A stretch of DNA of 64,000 nt, from NCBI RefSeq assembly GCF_046254955.1, contig NZ_JBJXRG010000002.1:744001-808000 (forward strand). The letters run 5' to 3'. The position numbers were made by a program, and so were the translations under genes. The notes beneath the pieces are model-generated. The model worked only from the letters and a program-made list of their open reading frames with translations, was not told the DNA's origin and did not search any database. Below, piece after piece: positions 60,855 to 64,000 of the stretch. Positions within the stretch are counted from its first letter, which is position 1; each line of letters begins with the position of its first letter. The DNA comes from Qipengyuania_C sp046254955 (GTDB lineage Bacteria; Pseudomonadota; Alphaproteobacteria; Sphingomonadales; Sphingomonadaceae).

Positions 60855-61811
60855 TCAAGCCGAACAGGTTGCCCCGCCCAGCACGCAAAAGCGCGAGCAA
60901 TGGGGGTGGTTAAGCGCGACCGGGCGGCTGGCGTCAGCCAGCGTCTCGCCCAAGGTAAACTCATCATCATAGGGCAGCAGGGTACAGGCCGCGACAACCG
61001 GATTTTCTGCACCCTTTCGCTTGATCACCATCCGGCTTGACGCACACATGATGCTCGCCGGATCGGCACCGGTTATTTCCCAGCAAGACGTCGTGATTTC
61101 CGGCGTATCGGCAGTGGCATCCATTTCTGGAAACAGCACCAGTTGTGCCAGATCATTGGCATCGACCTGCCAGCCATGTTGCGCGAACAATGCGGCATAG
61201 CCTGCCCTCGCCTCAGCTTCGCTTTCGCCGGGCAGCTGGCGTCCTGCGATGGCGGTCTGGAAATCATTGGCGCTGAGCCAGTTGATTCCGTCCAGCGCCT
61301 TGTCCCAGGTATCTGGACCTCGCTCTGCCTCGTGCACCGCTTTCGTAAAGTGATCGAGGCTGACGCGCATCACCAGCTTCTCGCGGTTTGTTAGCGCCAG
61401 GATCTGTCCTTCAAACCGCCGCATCGGACGCATCGCATTGGTTAGCACCAACACCTCGTAACCGCGCCCAAGGCACAGCTCAAGGATCAGGACCATGTCG
61501 CGGTTCATGAAGGGTTCGCCCCCGGTGAAGGCGATCTCGCGGGTGGGCAGGCAATCGCGCGCTATCTCGTCAAGGTAGGTGCGCACCTCATCCAGCGTCA
61601 GGTAGACGAGCGCGTCATTCGTCGGCGAGCTTTCGATGTAGCAGGTCTTACAAGCGAGGTTGCACAGGGTTCCCGTGTTGAACCACAGCGTTTCAAGTCC
61701 GCGCAAGTCGACGCTCGCGCGCGCCTCGCCATCCGCCGTGACTGCAGGATCGGCAAATTTCGCGCGCGGCAAGGGCGCGGCCTGGACCGAAAAGGGAGAT
61801 GAGGCGCTCAT
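60855..61811 (-). CDS. Radical SAM protein with SPASM-like cysteine-rich tail
   Basis: 318 aa from the ATG at 61811. The radical SAM motif CNLACKTC (Cys50, 54, 57) sits in the context LWFNTGTLCNLACKTCYIE, followed by the SAM-binding GGEP at about residue 95. Six further cysteines lie in the second half: TSCWEI, IMCASS, VAACTL and the end HCSRFCVLGGATCSA, as in SPASM/twitch auxiliary clusters. I do not recognise its substrate. It is divergent from, and 92 bp away from, two glycosyltransferases of families that usually sit in arsenosugar clusters. Its tail abuts tRNA-Pro. It does not look like ArsS to me, but a search would decide. Confidence 0.82.
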   Translation of the reverse strand: MSASSPFSVQAAPLPRAKFADPAVTADGEARASVDLRGLETLWFNTGTLCNLACKTCYIESSPTNDALVYLTLDEVRTYLDEIARDCLPTREIAFTGGEPFMNRDMVLILELCLGRGYEVLVLTNAMRPMRRFEGQILALTNREKLVMRVSLDHFTKAVHEAERGPDTWDKALDGINWLSANDFQTAIAGRQLPGESEAEARAGYAALFAQHGWQVDANDLAQLVLFPEMDATADTPEITTSCWEITGADPASIMCASSRMVIKRKGAENPVVAACTLLPYDDEFTLGETLADASRPVALNHPHCSRFCVLGGATCSA

Positions 61812-61903
61812 TGTCTGGGTGTTCGTTTCGATAGCGCGAACGGTTACGCCATTCGCGCTTGGCATTGCAATGCCTTGCGCCGCACCCGATACAGCGAGCC
61901 ACC

Positions 61904-62482
61904 ATGCGTCTCGTCCTGTTCTGCAAGTTTCCCAATCCCGGCGAAGCCAAGACCCGGCTAATCCCTGCACTGGGCGCAAAGCGTGCGGCGCAAGTCCATC
62001 GGCAATTGGCCGACCGCACGGTGAGCGTGATGATGGAAGCTAATGCCGGAACAGTCGAAGTGGCATATACTGGCGCGAATGAAGCCGAATTTTGCGACTG
62101 GCTAGGCGGCGAAGTGGTTCTGGTTCCTCAAACCGATGGCGATCTGACCGCGCGGTTGATCGAGCGGATCGACCCGACGCCGGTGATATTTTTCGGCGCG
62201 GATACGCCTGATCTCACGTCGGAGATCGTCCGGGCCGCTGCAAGCTCGCTGGAGCAGCACGAGGTGGTGATCGGCCCCGCTGATGACGGAGGATACTATC
62301 TGATCGGCCTTGCCCGCCCGCTGCCGGAACTGTTCACCGATATGCCGTGGAGCACCGACGCGGTCCTGCCGGAAACCATGCAGCGGCTGGAACAGCTGGG
62401 TATCGAACCGTTTCTCCTGCCGGTCCTGCATGATTGCGATCGGCCCGAAGACCTTAAGCGATGGCCATGGCTGACAGCATGA
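61904..62482 (+). CDS. TIGR04282-type glycosyltransferase (DUF2064)
   Basis: A 192-aa GT-A/nucleotidyltransferase-like enzyme. LFCKFPNPGEAKTRL at the N-terminus, FFGADTPDLT and GPADDGGYYLIGL are the family signatures; the last of these holds the metal-site aspartates. This family is named from arsenosugar gene clusters but also occurs elsewhere. I chose the ATG at 61904 because the motif follows within ten residues. The next gene overlaps its stop (ATGA). Confidence 0.87.
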   Translation: MRLVLFCKFPNPGEAKTRLIPALGAKRAAQVHRQLADRTVSVMMEANAGTVEVAYTGANEAEFCDWLGGEVVLVPQTDGDLTARLIERIDPTPVIFFGADTPDLTSEIVRAAASSLEQHEVVIGPADDGGYYLIGLARPLPELFTDMPWSTDAVLPETMQRLEQLGIEPFLLPVLHDCDRPEDLKRWPWLTA

Positions 62483-63207
62483 GCAGCGTCGCCATCGTGA
62501 TCCCGGCGCTCAACGAAGAGACCGCCCTACCCGCGCTGATCGAGAACATTGCGACGCTCGATCCAGCGCCAAACGAAGTCATTCTAGTAGACGGCGGGAG
62601 CGACGATCAGACTGGCAAGCTTGCGCGCGCAGCTGGCTGGACAGTCCTGCAATCCCCGCAGCCGGGCCGTGGCCCGCAAGTGAACCACGGCGTGCAATCC
62701 ACAAGCGGCGATCTGGTTTGTGTGCTGCACGCCGATACCCACCTACCCGCCGACGCACTTTCGGTGATCGCAAAGACATTGGCAGATGACGCCACCGCTC
62801 TAGCCAGCTTCACCCCACGTTTTGTCGGGCCCAAGGGCACGCGCTGGCCGACCACCGCGCACAACTGGCTCAAGACATGGTACGCGCCGCTCCTGTTCCG
62901 ACCGCAACTCTACTTTCGGGGCGTGCGACTACTGTTCGGCGACCATGCGATGTTCTTCCGGCGGCGCCATTTCATTCAACTAGGAGGTTGCGACGAACGT
63001 CTTGCGATCATGGAAGACGCCGATCTCTGCATCAAATTCGCATCGCTGGGGAAGATCAGACTGGTGCCGCGCTTTGCCGAGACTTCGGATCGCCGCATAG
63101 CCAAGACAGGCCGCCTCAAGTCCTATTGGACCTATCTCAATATCCTGTTCCTGTGGGCGCGCGGCGCGCGAGAGCGCCTGGGTGAGCACTATCCGCAGGT
63201 TCGTTGA
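62479..63207 (+). CDS. TIGR04283-type glycosyltransferase (GT2)
   Basis: A 242-aa GT2 enzyme: VIPALNEE, VDGGSDDQTGKLA and VCVLHADTHLP (metal-binding DxD-like). The C-terminal half has a hydrophobic patch (YLNILFLWARG) but no clear membrane helix. The ATG at 62479 overlaps the previous stop; 62467 and 62461 are alternative starts. Both glycosyltransferases form a coupled pair divergent from the radical SAM gene, as if they served one pathway. Confidence 0.87.
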   Translation: MSSVAIVIPALNEETALPALIENIATLDPAPNEVILVDGGSDDQTGKLARAAGWTVLQSPQPGRGPQVNHGVQSTSGDLVCVLHADTHLPADALSVIAKTLADDATALASFTPRFVGPKGTRWPTTAHNWLKTWYAPLLFRPQLYFRGVRLLFGDHAMFFRRRHFIQLGGCDERLAIMEDADLCIKFASLGKIRLVPRFAETSDRRIAKTGRLKSYWTYLNILFLWARGARERLGEHYPQVR

Positions 63208-63283
63208 ACACACGCCCAAGAATCCATTTTCCTACTGCGCATTCCATGATTAGCTTGCGCGACTCCCTGCCACGGAGTTTCCC

Positions 63284-63697
63284 ATGCCCATCGTTGAATC
63301 GCTCATCGGCCCCATTGCCTCGCTGATCGACAAGCTGATTCCCGACAAGGAGGCGCGCGCCAAGGCCAAGCTCGAACTGTTGCGCCTCGAAGGGTCGCAG
63401 GAAATGGCCGAGATCCAGGCCCGCCTTTCGGCTATCGTGGCCGAAGCCAACTCCAAGGACCCTTGGACCAGCCGCGCGCGTCCCAGCTTTCTCTATGTGA
63501 TGTATGTGCTGATGTTGTTCGCCCTGCCGATGGGCATCCTGTCGGCTTTTTCGCCGCAAGCCGCGAGCGACATATCGCAGGGTATCACGACCTATCTGCG
63601 CCGCTTGCCTGAGGAACTCTACGCCCTCTTCGGCACCGGCTACCTCGGTTACACTGCCGCCCGCCAATGGGGCAAAGTAAAGGGGGTCGAGCGCTAG
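63284..63697 (+). CDS. GTA-type 3TM holin family protein
   Basis: 137 aa: an amphipathic N-terminus (VESLIGPIASLIDKLIPDKE), a charged middle, then hydrophobic helices (FLYVMYVLMLFALPMGIL, ...). It matches the holin family with three membrane segments associated with gene-transfer-agent release. No phage or GTA structural genes are in the window, but GTA lysis genes often lie outside the main cluster. GGAG precedes the ATG. Its stop touches the next gene. Confidence 0.78.
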   Translation: MPIVESLIGPIASLIDKLIPDKEARAKAKLELLRLEGSQEMAEIQARLSAIVAEANSKDPWTSRARPSFLYVMYVLMLFALPMGILSAFSPQAASDISQGITTYLRRLPEELYALFGTGYLGYTAARQWGKVKGVER

Positions 63698-64000
63698 CTA
63701 TTCGGCGCTCGGATCGTACCAGATCGGCGAGCTATAGACGCGCTCGCGGATGAATTCGGGCTGGTCGGCAGGCCGCTCGAGGCCGAATTTCTCCGCGTCA
63801 TGCGTCGTCCAGCGCTTCGTCGGAATTTCGATCGCCCGCACGTAATAGAATGCATGGCTGTCCGCATCGAAATCTTGATCGCGCCAGAACAAGCTGAATT
63901 GCGACTGGCCGGTATCGGGCCCTTCGCCGATGTTGAAGACCTTCTCCTGTGCTGAACCATCTGCCGCCACCCAGCCCTTGACGATCTGGACAAATTGGAG
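63698..64000 (-). CDS. DUF3604 family protein, C-terminal part
   Basis: The frame is open from the right edge (LQFVQIVKGW...) to the TAG at 63698-63700. Residues like FYYVRAIEIPTKRWTTHDA and RERVYSSPIWYDP are typical of the C-terminus of DUF3604 proteins, large exported proteins of unknown function. The start lies outside the window; the GTG near 63970 is internal. Confidence 0.85.
   Translation of the reverse strand, partial: LQFVQIVKGWVAADGSAQEKVFNIGEGPDTGQSQFSLFWRDQDFDADSHAFYYVRAIEIPTKRWTTHDAEKFGLERPADQPEFIRERVYSSPIWYDPSAE

Noticed and set aside
1..64000. CRISPR arrays, IS elements, integrases, rRNA operons
   Set aside because: Looked for and not seen: no regularly spaced repeats, transposase or integrase motifs, or rRNA signature sequences.

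Overview
The window is a stretch of ordinary alphaproteobacterial chromosome, most likely from the Sphingomonadales and probably the Erythrobacteraceae (Erythrobacter/Altererythrobacter type). The reasons are high GC, an rpsB-to-fabZ operon without lpx genes, a SciP/DUF1153 protein, a System I (ccm) cytochrome c maturation operon, a long TonB-dependent receptor, an ETC complex I accessory subunit and a gene-transfer-agent-type holin. No replication origin, rRNA, IS element, prophage, integrase or CRISPR array was found. All product names come from reading protein motifs, not from database searches.

Layout, left to right. (a) 1-5.7 kb, plus strand: the 3' part of a GGDEF/EAL protein, then a translationally coupled run dapF-mtaB-ftsY-yciB and a truncated PuuD-like membrane protein. 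(b) 5.65-7.18 kb: a small accessory pocket of lower GC. It holds a 242-aa membrane-anchored hypothetical protein between two copies of a ~74-bp terminator repeat, and a lipoprotein gene between two copies of a palindromic repeat. (c) 7.2-15.3 kb, minus strand: kup, ccmCDEFGHI (including the very short ccmD), a Glu/Leu dehydrogenase and tRNA-His. (d) 15.5-16.8 kb: prolyl-4-hydroxylase-like oxygenase, DksA/TraR zinc finger protein, rpmE. (e) 17-28.1 kb, minus strand: rpsB-tsf-pyrH-frr-uppS-cdsA-dxr-rseP-bamA-ompH-fabZ, covering translation, isoprenoid/undecaprenol synthesis, phospholipid precursor and outer-membrane assembly. (f) 28.3-32.6 kb: a possible SOS-controlled small membrane protein, psd-pssA, a PAP2/inositol-phosphorylceramide-synthase-like enzyme and a FabH-like ketosynthase.

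(g) 32.7-37.8 kb: TonB-dependent receptor, tRNA-Tyr, RlmB-like methyltransferase, lipoprotein, HU. (h) 38-48 kb: lon, divergent sciP, class II aldolase, ybaB-dnaX-SRP RNA, complex I subunit, hrpB, long-chain polyprenyl synthase. (i) 48-57.6 kb: chorismate mutase, PEP mutase-like enzyme, Old Yellow Enzyme, a PepSY/response regulator/PhoQ-like kinase set with a shared upstream decamer, SIMPL protein, Uup ABC-F ATPase, uracil-DNA glycosylase, and a divergent DUF6456/XRE regulator pair. (j) 57.6-60.6 kb: yajC-secD-secF. (k) 60.8-64 kb: tRNA-Pro, then a radical SAM enzyme divergent from two glycosyltransferases of the types named after arsenosugar clusters, a GTA-type holin and the 3' end of a DUF3604 gene.

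The best candidate for something undescribed is the radical SAM/two-glycosyltransferase module at 60.86-63.21 kb. Next come the SOS-box small membrane protein at 28.36-28.76 kb, the repeat-bounded accessory pocket at 5.65-7.18 kb, and the lipid picture formed by missing lpx genes plus a PAP2/IPC-synthase-like enzyme.
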